The position numbers and the translations under genes were made by a program. From assembly GCA_943735955.1 (NCBI GenBank), contig OX030965.1:6490003-6554002 (forward strand): a DNA stretch of 64,000 nt. Reading direction: 5' to 3'. This document shows, one piece after another, positions 45,001 to 56,278 of the stretch. Within the stretch, counting starts at the first letter, position 1; each line of letters opens with the position of its first letter. This stretch comes from Piscicola geometra. Taxonomy: Eukaryota; Annelida; Clitellata; Hirudinida; Piscicolidae. Under the pieces are notes generated by a model, which ran no database searches, was not told where the DNA came from, and saw only the letters and a program-made list of their open reading frames with translations.

Positions 45001-46197
45001 GAATGAAACGAAGCGAGCCTCAAGATTAGAGATCAAGAATAGTTCGCTTAAAATTAGTTTTAAAAGCTTTTATAATAAAACTGCTAAAAGCACATTGTGA
45101 GTGAAATGTAGACTAAAACAAGAGCATTTATATTTTCTTCTTCTCATTTTCATAAATTGGTTTTTATTTGCATTTGCCTGGAATATACATCTTTTGAAAT
45201 TGAAAAACTGAAAAGTGCTTTATAGGAAAACCAAAACACAAAAGAGAACACATAGGTTTAATATTTAATTTAACATTTAAAATGTGAATATTTCTAGTTT
45301 TCAATGACCGCATATTTATCATGCGTATATAACAAATTGTTAATATTTTCATATTTCCAATTTTACGGTTCGTTATTTTGAGATATTGTTTTCAAAAAAA
45401 CTTTTTTCCCCATTTTTTTCACATTTTTTTAAACAGGTTTATAAATTCTTTTGATAAGTAATAATTGAATTTTTCTAATCAATGATTTTCAGTTATAACA
45501 TTAGCTATGATTATTCTTCAACAAGGATTTTGTCAAACTCTAAAAAAATGATAATAGGAAAATTGAAGAGAAGAGATGGATGATCAAATAACAGGTATTT
45601 GCGTCCGATCAAATACACTATAAAAATAGATACAAACTAGTGAATTTTTTCATAATTATATTCATTTTATTAAATTTTTGAATATATATATTATTTGATT
45701 GCAATTTTCACAATGAAGGTAGATTTTTTTTTTCAATTCTTCCAAGTTTTAAATATAAATGGGAAAAATCTTTTAACTAAAAATGTAAATAAAAATAGTC
45801 TAGATATCAAACAAAAAGACTATGGAAGGTTGAAAGGATAAAAAGTAAAATATGGGGAACACGAATGCGCTAGACCTTATAATAGCCTAATAAAACAATA
45901 AACATAATATTAATGTTAATAATAAAAGTCATAATATTACCATGTTTTAAAAATATTCTATTTATCAAACAAACCAGAGAAATTATTTGATTAAAAAAGA
46001 ATGGAAAAAAGCCAAGAATTCATGCAAATAGTACATTGTTCCCTCGGGTTATTATTGATTGCTGTTTCCATGACAAGCAAAACCACCGAAACAACGCCAT
46101 TATTGAGGCAACAGTGAAAAGGAAATAAAATAAAAAAATATTAATTTAAGAATGAACTTCAAAATGATTTATTTTTTCAAGATGGCTTCCTACTGGT

Positions 46198-46275
46198 TTC
46201 GAGTGGTCTTGAATCTCGGTCGGGTTAACACCACCTTAATACTCTTCGTCGTTGCATTGTATTGTACTGGAATGA
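46198..46275 (+). repeat. dispersed repeat, probable retroelement 3' end (copy A)
   Basis: CGAGTGGTCTTGAATCTCGG, then a GGGTTAACACCAC segment and an ATTGTATTGTA tail. A second diverged copy is at 52572-52650. A shared body with a pentanucleotide tail suggests a LINE or SINE 3' terminus. Confidence 0.6.
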
Positions 46276-49200
46276 TTAATTAGTTTTTTTATTATCAATT
46301 TGTAACAAATTTAAGACTTTTTAAATCTTGAAAACCAATTTCTATATTTTAATGTTTTCTAGCTTTTGACTTTGAAAAGGCATTTTTTAATTTTTTAAAT
46401 TATTTACAAAACGCTTCCTGAACAAATGAAAGAAAATGATTTATGGGATTTTTTGGACTTGCACAAATTTGTTTGTTAATGTCGAAAAGTTTTTTTATGC
46501 TAAGATCGTTTCACAAATATCTTTATATAAAATATTTCAAAATATGTCGTAAAGTAATTACTCAACTATTTTTCATAATGATGGTGTAGACAAATAGCGG
46601 AACATTATCGTGATTAAATAGAAAACCGATTGGAAAATCTTTGCGGTCCTTCCACGCAGACGTCAAGGTAATGCCGAGAAGTAAATGTCCGAACGTTGAA
46701 GACTGATACCAAAAAAGGTTGAACGGAAAGTTGAAAAAAAACTCATAAATTCATAGGCAAAAACTCTAAACTTCGAGCGTAACTTGTCACTTTTGTTTCA
46801 TAATAGGGCACCACAATGATTAGAAACGAGGTGATGGGCAGTCAAAACGAAGATGCCAATTAATCCATTATTTTTCAAGAATTAACTAATTAAATTTCGA
46901 AATTTCAAAAAGTGTTTTCAATTTTTTATAGATTAGTCTGGTTTTTCAAATTTCAGCTTTCGATAGAAAATTAAACTGAGATTTTTTTGTTTGAAAAATA
47001 ACATATTCAAAAATAAAAAATAGTTTTCATACTTTTTTCATTTCAAAGTTTTTTCAAAATCCATTAGAACCAATTAAGTATTATTTTGATTTCTTTACGG
47101 TTTCAAAACTCTAAATAAAAAAGTTAAAAATAAAATTTGTATAATTGAGGAAGTTCTTTTTTTATTGAAAAGCTGGTTCGATAAAAGAATAAAGCAAAAT
47201 AAAAACGCATTATTTTAAATAGAGGCGTCAGTGAATTACGTGACAAACTAAATATTTTAAAGTTTGCATTTCAAAGTTGTATTCAATTAAAATATTCATA
47301 GTTATTCAAACGCAAAATACTTTTCATTTATCTAAACTCCAAGACTTTTAATACTTTTTCCAAAAAAAGGGATTTTTAGTTTTTCAAAGCTTTTAAAGCC
47401 ACGTTATGATAATTTTCACAAAATCTATAATCTAATTCAAGCGAAAAATGTACGAAAAACTTTTCAAACACCTGAAACTTCGTAGTTGATTTTTGGATTG
47501 GATGTATTAAATTACTTCGAATGGATTCTCTTACAGACTATAGCTTGGCATGCATCTTCGCATCGCATCAATGGTCTAAATGTTCATGGCCGTTCGAGAT
47601 TGAATGACCTGTCTTTTATACCTATTATTCAATATTCATGTTTTATTAATCATTCTATTTTTATTCTCAATTTATTCAAAACCTCATATACCTTTAGGTT
47701 TATCAATCTTTTCCTCATATGATACCGCAATTCATAAATTTTCAGATGTAGCTTTGATCTTCATTTATTTGTTTATAACCACTATTTATAACCATTCTTT
47801 TATTTATTTCATCCGTTCAACCAGCCATTCACAAAGGCAGCCACAACTGGACACACATTTTCCCGCATAGCCGCTTAAACCCGGGCATACACTACAATCT
47901 TGTTTCTAGATTAAGGAAAGACTGGGGCGATAAAGAAAGCTTTATTAACCGGATAACACTTCAATAGTAACTAAAACAACGACCTTGGCTCCTCCATCGG
48001 ATGTTGAACAATTTAGGAGTAATTGAGAACTTCTTTTAGACTTAATTGCATGTTTATGACTCAATTTAGGACTTGAAACTGCATTTTAAAACATTAACTA
48101 GTTTTTTAAAACAATTTATATACAAAGGAAAGTCTTAATTGATTTTAAACCACTTTTATTGAATAAAAAGTGTATCAAGTTTTTTTACTTTTCAAATTTA
48201 TAACCCTTAAAATGACAAAGTTTATAATCAGCTGTTTCATCTATGGAGAGATCACCATATCTGAATATAATTTACAAAAATAATGGGATCTTTGCTTATG
48301 CAACAGGTTTTGTGCCGTGGGATAGAAGTTTCATCGTTTGTATTTGTTTATATTATCAAAATGTTTATAAGGATAAAAAAGTTTAATTAAAAAATAGATT
48401 TTTTCATTCATGTGTATTTCAGTGAAAAGGAAATTCGATGTTGACTCGTTTTCGTTTATAGAAATGTTAGACGTGTCTATAAGGGATTTGTTGAAGAAAA
48501 AATAATATCAATGTTTTTGCAGTTGAATCTGATCATAGTTATTTTGAGTTGTTGAACTTCTTGAATTATTTCACATCATACTCATTTTATTTTTTAAAAT
48601 GTAAAATTTAATACTCTTTGTTCAATAAAAGTTGCAATGAATTTCGATTTCTATATTTTTATCAAAAAGGAAGATCATTTGATTGACTATTAGATTTTTA
48701 TGATTTGATTTATGTGTGGGCTTTAAGCCCGCGTCATTTTACGGATTTTGGAATCACTCGATATTTCATTGTGTGCATTGTGTTGCATATCTTGATGTTT
48801 TATTCTTTGAGAAACATGCTTTCGTGAGAATGCGTTGTTTTAACAAATAAAGCTTAAAACTAAAAAAATTCATTAATTATTTAATAATAAAAAAGTTAAA
48901 ATTGTTTTTTTTGTATATTAAAATTCATAATTCAAGTTTCTTAAATCATTCTTTTTCTATTTTATGTTTTTAAAGAGTGATAAATTCCAAAAACCCTTGA
49001 AATTTTGTTTTTAATCATACTATTTCACTTTTTTAAACAAATAAAGAATCAAGTTTCCTATTTTTAATCAATAATATCAAGTGTAACTGGCAGTTTTGAA
49101 TTTCATAATTTTAATATGCTTGAAAACTAAACGCCGAAACTGAAAGATAAGCTAAGTGGGAAGTCAAATTAGATCAGAAAAAACAATAACAACATCAATA

Positions 49201-49664
49201 GCAAAGACTAAAAAAAATCTAAAAATTCTCAAATGTATATAATATCAATTTACTCAAATCAAATAAGTAAAAGCAAATAAAAGAAGATATATAAAATCAT
49301 TTTAATCAAAGCTCACAATAATAATTTTTTTACAAATAATTTTCTAAATCAACGACAAAAGCAATATAATTACGAGCCACAATACTCACGGAAACACCGG
49401 AAAATTCAAGAAATACTAATGGAGCGAGGGAGAAGTATAGTTTTACTGAAGCCGAAACAGGAGGCTTAGAAGTGGTATTGAGAATGATGCATGCGGACTG
49501 CTATCCATCTTTCACTCGGGACAGCTTTAAGTCTTTTAAATAATCCACGTGTCTGTTATATGACACGAAAAAAAATTACTTTCATAAACTTCAACTTTTC
49601 AGAATTCTTTCGTTAAGTTGCTTACAACATTTAGTTTTTCTCAAATTTGATTTTTTAAAGCTCG

Positions 49665-51590
49665 TTAAAAATCACTCATTTCATCACGGTTTGTAAATTT
49701 TGAAGATAATAATCGCCTACAAGCGTTAAAAGAGTTTTTGAACTTTTCTATTTTCATTTTTAACGCCATTCTAAATTTGGAACCACTTACGCAGTAAAGC
49801 AGAAAGTTGGCGGAGTAATTAGCGAAGTTCAGAAGGTTAACTATCGCGTGTGCCAAAACCATAGAACCGACTTGATCATCGCTTATAATGCCCTTGAAGT
49901 AATAGTCTTCGATTATGAAATAAATGCCACACGGAGCATTTGTCAAAAGAAAGCACGCCCCTAGACTCAAAAGCATCGGCGTGAAAGGTGTCAAGGGTGT
50001 TGAGGGCTTTCGGGAGGCTTTCACTGGACGAAGGGGGGTTTTATCAAGCGAGTTGTGATGATTTGAAGAGTGCTTTGACTTGGAATTGCTTGATTTCTTC
50101 TTGCTGATTCTTTCCATGCAGATTTTATTCTTGTTTTTATGACTGAATTCGGGCGTTGATTGCTCGCCTTTTGACCCCAAGTCGTCCTCGTCCAATTTTA
50201 GTTCACACAAAGCATTCTCCGTTTGGCTTTTATTGCCAACGTTTATGTTATCAGTTTTTTTCGCACTTTTTAAACCGCCGAAAAATGTTTTTTTATTGTA
50301 CAATTTAGCGTCGTCTAAAGAATGAATTCCTTCAAAACTCAATTTCTTTTGATTGATAGAACTAGATTCTTTGTTACTTTCTAAATCATTACCGATTCCT
50401 TTGTGGGATTTCGCTAGAATAAATCTTTTACTTTCATATTTATCTTTTGGTCCGTCTTTTTTACTTGTTTGGGCAACATCATTAGGGGCAGTCAAGGTCG
50501 CAGTCACTCGATTAGACGGACTTTTTTTGATCGTTACAGAAAAATCCTGGTGCCTTCGAACCTTCATCGTTTTCCACACACAAAACAAGATTACCATATT
50601 ACAGACGGCGATGATGAGGAATGGCAAAGTGACGCAGAGGACGAAGTCAAGCCATGGCAGGATGTGTTCAGTAAAGTGTGAGTATTCCTCGTTGAAGTAG
50701 CATTGTGGGATTGTTTTGCTGCCTTGACTTTTCGTTAAGTCCGTTTTGTGCCAGTGAATGCTAGAATTTTTGTTTTTGGAGAAAAGCGAGACATAGTTTA
50801 GGTAATTTTCATTCAGGACATGCATTAGTCTAGATTTGTTTATTACAGCCATGAATTCATTATTCGTATAGTTTTCCATGCCAGCTCTTAAATTAGTTTT
50901 CTTGAAGACATCTGTGTCGTTCGAATACGAATCATTTCCAAAGCTCAGGATGACGTATTTGAACTCGGTTGTCCAAATGAAGTTGGAGTTGACAGCGAAG
51001 AGCATCAAAGCGATGGTAAGCCAAATGAGAACGGTCTTACGTCTGTTCGTCAAATGTGACCTGACACTCAGAGGGTTGACGATCGACAAGGCTCGTTCGA
51101 CTGTCACTAAGACTAAAGTCCACGAAGACAGCTGACTGAGGTAGTAGGAAATCAGTACGTGTGCCTTGCATCCAACCGAGCCGAACATGTTCCGAATGTC
51201 GACGTCAGCAGCGTGTAAGAGCCAATGTCTGAGCAGTGAATTCACCAACACTCCTGTGTCTACTACGGCCAGAGCCGAAAGACTGAACGAGACGGAACTT
51301 TTTTTGAATGACTTGTCCGAAAGGATGTAGAGGCTTAGAAGGTTCCCGAAAACTCCGAAGAAAAAAAGAAGTGGACTTATGAAGACCCAGAGTTTGGTGC
51401 CGAATATTTCTTCTGAGCTTTTGGTTCCCATCGTGGTGAGAAGTTGTGGATGAAGAGGCGAGAAAGAGAAGTTTTTGTGTTTGATGTAAATTGAAAATGA
51501 TTTGACGTTTGGAGGTGATTGTAGGATGGTGGCCGGCTGTTTCAGGTAGCTGGAAGTGATAAGTTGAAACGAATAACTATGTTTTAACAT
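49665..51590 (-). CDS. class A (rhodopsin-like) GPCR, probable peptide receptor
   Basis: Single-exon seven-transmembrane receptor. Segments by residue: TM1 67-90 with Asn83, TM2 about 99-122 with Asp111, TM3 with Cys141 and ERA (165-167) in the DRY position, TM4 about 184-205, TM5 309-338, TM6 538-561, TM7 575-601 with NFLLY where NPxxY is usual. Extracellular loop 2 is long (about 206-305) with Cys297 and several N-glycosylation motifs. Intracellular loop 3 is about 200 residues, Lys/Ser-rich. The usual TM6 Trp is Asn551. Two starts are possible: Met1 at 51590 or Met54 at 51431. The latter sits just before TM1 and is my preferred start. TM2-TM4 resemble lophotrochozoan orphan peptide receptors, and the ligand cannot be named. 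Confidence 0.88.
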   Translation of the reverse strand: MLKHSYSFQLITSSYLKQPATILQSPPNVKSFSIYIKHKNFSFSPLHPQLLTTMGTKSSEEIFGTKLWVFISPLLFFFGVFGNLLSLYILSDKSFKKSSVSFSLSALAVVDTGVLVNSLLRHWLLHAADVDIRNMFGSVGCKAHVLISYYLSQLSSWTLVLVTVERALSIVNPLSVRSHLTNRRKTVLIWLTIALMLFAVNSNFIWTTEFKYVILSFGNDSYSNDTDVFKKTNLRAGMENYTNNEFMAVINKSRLMHVLNENYLNYVSLFSKNKNSSIHWHKTDLTKSQGSKTIPQCYFNEEYSHFTEHILPWLDFVLCVTLPFLIIAVCNMVILFCVWKTMKVRRHQDFSVTIKKSPSNRVTATLTAPNDVAQTSKKDGPKDKYESKRFILAKSHKGIGNDLESNKESSSINQKKLSFEGIHSLDDAKLYNKKTFFGGLKSAKKTDNINVGNKSQTENALCELKLDEDDLGSKGEQSTPEFSHKNKNKICMERISKKKSSNSKSKHSSNHHNSLDKTPLRPVKASRKPSTPLTPFTPMLLSLGACFLLTNAPCGIYFIIEDYYFKGIISDDQVGSMVLAHAIVNLLNFANYSANFLLYCVSGSKFRMALKMKIEKFKNSFNACRRLLSSKFTNRDEMSDF

Positions 51591-52571
51591 TTTTTTAGAG
51601 TTTATGAATTTATACTTTAATAAATTATTAGCCTTTAAATAAAATCATTAAAAAATGTGTATATTGAAAAATTTATAAAAGTTATTTTAAAGCTGACCTT
51701 TTATATCCCAGAACCTTTCAATTTAATTAATTTTATTTGAATCTTTTTAATACAAAAGTAATAGATTCAGTTTCATAAACCTTTTGATAAATACTTCAGG
51801 ACAGGTTTTAAAATTTCATCGTTTATATACAGTTATATTGTATTCTTTAGGAGAGACTACAACTTCTAAAAACCTAAATCATTTACTTTAAAGCCTTTAA
51901 AATTGCTGTATTTTTATTTATTTTAGTAAATCCAATATTTATTTACAATTTTTGCGATTCTCTTAATTAAAACATTCCAGACATAGATTTATGGTCCGAG
52001 ATAAGGTCTTCCCTATCTTTAAACCATTTAGCGCATCGGTCTACTCTCCAATCCTTTAGTATTAGTCCAAATTCGATTACTTCAAGCATAAAAAAGGCTA
52101 TTCAACAATAGTTTATTTCATTCCAAGCACGTTTTTCTTTCCAAATACTTTAACTTTTATATTCTGTCTTCTTCAACCTCAAGTATGGCTCTCTTTATAG
52201 ATATTATGACATATTTGCGCACTAAGGTAATATCCATAGATTTGTCAACCTTCATTTATTCATACACTAACATTAAGAGAAAAATTTAAATTTACTTACA
52301 TTTGCTAACATATGTGCTTTTTGTATGAATATATTTTAATGTTTGCATGCGTATATCTGAGTATCATTATGATCATCCATATGAATTCCTGCTATGTTTC
52401 TATTTCATATATTAAATATCTATTTACTTATTATTTTTAATATTCTTTATATTATTAAGAATAACTACTTTTAAAAAACTCTTAGTATTTATTATTTTTC
52501 CTTTTTGGTCTGATTTCCGAGTATGTTTATTGGTATTTATAAACAGTTTAGGTTGTATCATTATTAAGAAC

Positions 52572-52650
52572 CGAGTGGTCTTGAATCTCGTTCAGGGTTA
52601 CGCCACGGTAATAATATTTGTTTTTGTATTGTATTGTATCATTCATAAAA
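52572..52650 (+). repeat. dispersed repeat, probable retroelement 3' end (copy B)
   Basis: CGAGTGGTCTTGAATCTCG is identical to copy A at 46.2 kb. It is followed by a diverged TTACGCCACGGTAATA segment and a TATTGTATTGTA tail in the same orientation. Confidence 0.6.
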
Positions 52651-55267
52651 CTATAATTCTAATAAATCTTTATAATATTACATTTAGTTAAAACTAGTAT
52701 ATTTGTGGCACGGCTTTCAGATGTTGGGATGTTCGACTTATTTGACTTTAGAAATCGCTAGAAGAAGTCACCAGAGAATTGCATAGTAAAGCAGTTTGTA
52801 TGTAGGCATGGGAAATCAGCGCTTAAACGATAGCAATAGAGAGCTTCATTCATGCATAAAGATGACTTTTTATAACTTTTAGTCATAATATTTTATACTA
52901 TTTCGGAAGAAATCTGTAGTTAACTGAGCTAAAAATCTAAGGCTATTAACGCTTTCTCTTTTAGATACTATTTATACAAATTTTACAGTCAATGAACATG
53001 TAAATTACAAGTCAATACCACAAAACGAAACATCAATCTTACACCATCTTTCATAAATTGTTTTCCGATAAGCGTACTCGCTTGTATCTTTTTTAGAAAC
53101 CCTCACAGCTCAAGGACTTTCTATTTGCTTGATCATCATTGATCCAACTTTAATTATAAGTAAATATTTACACAGAAGTTCAACCTGCGTAATAGAAGCA
53201 TAACTTCTAAATTTCATGGTTCACAAAAATAATATTTTATCGAATATACATATGTCTATTGAAAATGAATAGGATGCTTTTGAAGATAACTTGCTATCAA
53301 TGTAGAGATATACATTATAATTAATGATGTTATATAAAAAAATAGTAGTGGAAAAAACTTGGTAAAAACTATATACCACAAAGTAAAAATGTTTTTAGTT
53401 TGTTATCGATGCCATGGAAAAGATATGCAAGACTTAAAAATAAAATAAACACATTTCTAAAAATTGCACTTATTTTTTAAGATAAAAATTATTCATAAAA
53501 CTTTTAATGATTTACTATTTTAGTGTATTTGAGTGGAAGTTTCAATAATATCAATAAAATATTTACAGTATCACATTTCTTTAAATGTAACATTTTTATA
53601 CATTTTTAACTTGTTCTATAACGAAAACCAGATATTGTTGAGAAGGCTTCTCTGATGTCAAAACTAATGAAGAATCCTGAAATAATTTGGCTAAAAAATC
53701 ATTAATCTAACAAGTTTAAAAAACAAATTATTTACCGTTTGTTTTAACTTTTCCAGTGTTTAATCTTTCTATTTTCATTTTAAATGGGAAAAGAAAATAT
53801 ATTAAAAAGCTAAAAAAGTAAAAACTCAATTAATTTTCGGTTTTTCGTCTTCGTTGTTAAAATTTTTTCCAAAACTTCTAGTTCTTAAATCGTGAGAAAA
53901 ATAGAAACAATTGTAGTGAAATTTGCTTAATCTAATTTTGTTGATTTAAAAACCAAATACTTCTAGTTTGCTAAATTCTTTGAAAAATATTTATTATTTA
54001 TTGAATATAAATCAGATCGATATAATTATTAATTTACTAGTTTTACAATCTTAACTTAACAGAATTTATTATTTCAACCTATTTTTCTTGTTAAATAATG
54101 TCAGAACTCATCATTTCAACTTATTTTTTTAACAATCTTATTAAACTTCTCTTTTCATCAAGTCAAAAAAATTAAGAAGAAAACGGTCTAACTAAAAATC
54201 ATGAACCAAACTAAAACATACTCACCTCAGTAGAACCAAACTTGTCAGTATATTTTTGTTAAGAATGAAGATTAATTTCAGTCTTTCGAAACCTTAGAAA
54301 TAAATACATAAAAGAATTCACCATTTTTTTTCTTACTTTAAAAGACCTTATTTTAATTATCTATTATTTGTTTTTTTTTTAATAATCTGGAATAGTTTGA
54401 CGAATGAGCTTTCATCAATTGCAAGGGAATATAGTACTCCTTGAAGCAAACATTTTATACATTTAAAAAGTTGATTTTCACTACATTTTACTAAATTGGT
54501 TACAATTTCTCATACCTCGATTCAATCACAAAAGTCGTTAACAAACAAGTTATTAATCTATGTTTTTGAAATCCTGTTTCTAATCGAATATTAACATTTT
54601 AAAATGTTTATTTTATAGTCTTGAAAACTTTTTCCGGTTTACGACAACGCCAACGCATTCTGAAATGATTCCGCGTATAGACATACGGTTAGTCAGTGTA
54701 TGTTATAAATTTGAAAATTATAAAAGTTTGTTTTGCATTGATTTCATATTAGTTTTATTCAGTTTCAAGATTGTAAAAGAAAATATTTTTTCAAAAATAT
54801 TAGCAAAGTCTATATTGTAAAAACAACAAAAAGGCTTTAAAATAAGTCAGGATTATCTTCAAATGTTTATATTTTAAGTAATGTTGAAGCTTACATTAAA
54901 TTAAAATTGAGTTTGTAAGCCGTGTGTACAAAAACCTTTTTTACAATTTTTTCCATTAATGAATAATATAAAATTTAAAGTTTTTCCTCTCTTTTTCTAA
55001 TCGATTTTGTTTTTTTGATTTTATTCAATTGATTTTTTTCCCAAAAGATTTCTATATAAAACTTTGAATCAAAATGGATCGGTCGGAAATTGAAAGACTG
55101 TGCTCAATTGTTAAATAATTGGTCGTTTGATGAATGAAGATGCAAAGAAGGTAGAGTTGAAAAACGAATGAATGAATAAGAAGATTAAAAACGAATGAGA
55201 GAATGAGAACACAGATGGATGGGCAAGAGAACCCTATTCCCGACCATAATTTTCATAGAGTCGACAC

Positions 55268-55315
55268 TCACCCATCCCTCAGGTTAACGACCCTCACCCA
55301 TCCCTCAGGTTAAAC
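55268..55315. repeat. short tandem duplication
   Basis: The block CTCACCCATCCCTCAGGTTA occurs twice in direct succession in otherwise non-repetitive AT-rich DNA. Confidence 0.8.
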
Positions 55316-55499
55316 CTTCTTATTCTCTACGTTTTTTTGTTTTTATCGTATAATCAGAAGAGGCGAGCTGCAGAAAAACGAAAAAAAGTCTTGCAACAGA
55401 GGTTTTTTCACGTTGGTGATCATCGGAAAATGAAGAAGCTGCTATCGTCACTTTGATTAATTCTCGTTTATTTTTTAGATAATATATACTAATTTTACT

Positions 55500-55595
55500 T
55501 ATAATACCACTAGTACTACTATTACTACTACTACTGTCACTACTATAACTATTAATACTACTACTACAACTAATATTACTACCACCACTACTCCT
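55500..55595. repeat. degenerate (ACT)n tract
   Basis: Interrupted ACT/ATT/ACC triplets related to the large array at 41.7 kb. Confidence 0.8.
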
Positions 55596-56278
55596 TATCT
55601 AGGTAATAGCAATGGGAATGTCTGTTCCAAGACATTTCAATCGATCAAAACATTTCTCAAGTGTGTAACGCCAATAATTCCTGCACTCTTTTTATGGTCA
55701 GATAAAAATCGATTAAAATAAATGTCAATAATGATTAAAATAATTTTAATGAACTTTTTTTAAAAAATGATTTACCGTATGAAAATGGTGGAATTGAAAA
55801 TGAAGAAAAACATGAAAATAGATATAAAAATTAGAAATACTTATAATTCATATGAAGTTTTATATTGAAAAACAGTTTATAATAAAAAACAGTATGACCT
55901 GAAATAAAATTTTAATACATTTAATTTTCCATTTTTTGAAATCATGAAATCGAATAAAATATTTAGTTAAAAATATATAAAAAGTTATTTAATAGCTTAA
56001 AGAGTCAGTAAATTGATTTTTTATCCAATACAATTTGTATAAATAAAATAAAATACACTACAGAAAAATATATCCTAATGATTGCAATTTTTCTGGAAAG
56101 TGCAGCAATCTGCTGCTATCCTGATGTTCAAAACAACTTCACATAACTTTTAATGAACATCTTAAACCTATTTTATTTAATGACCGAAAAACTCTTGCTT
56201 TTAGATTAGAAAATCTTTTTAAATGTTCAATCAATCAGTTGATTATTGTTACCAAAGTTACGTCCTAATCTCATTAAA

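Larger units (their letters stand above)
51591..56278. other. gene-poor interval between the GPCR and nAChR genes
   Basis: Intergenic between divergent genes, so it should hold both promoters. Very AT-rich with no coding exon recognised. It contains a second copy of the dispersed repeat (52572-52650), a short duplication at 55268-55315 and a degenerate ACT tract at 55500-55595. Confidence 0.55.
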
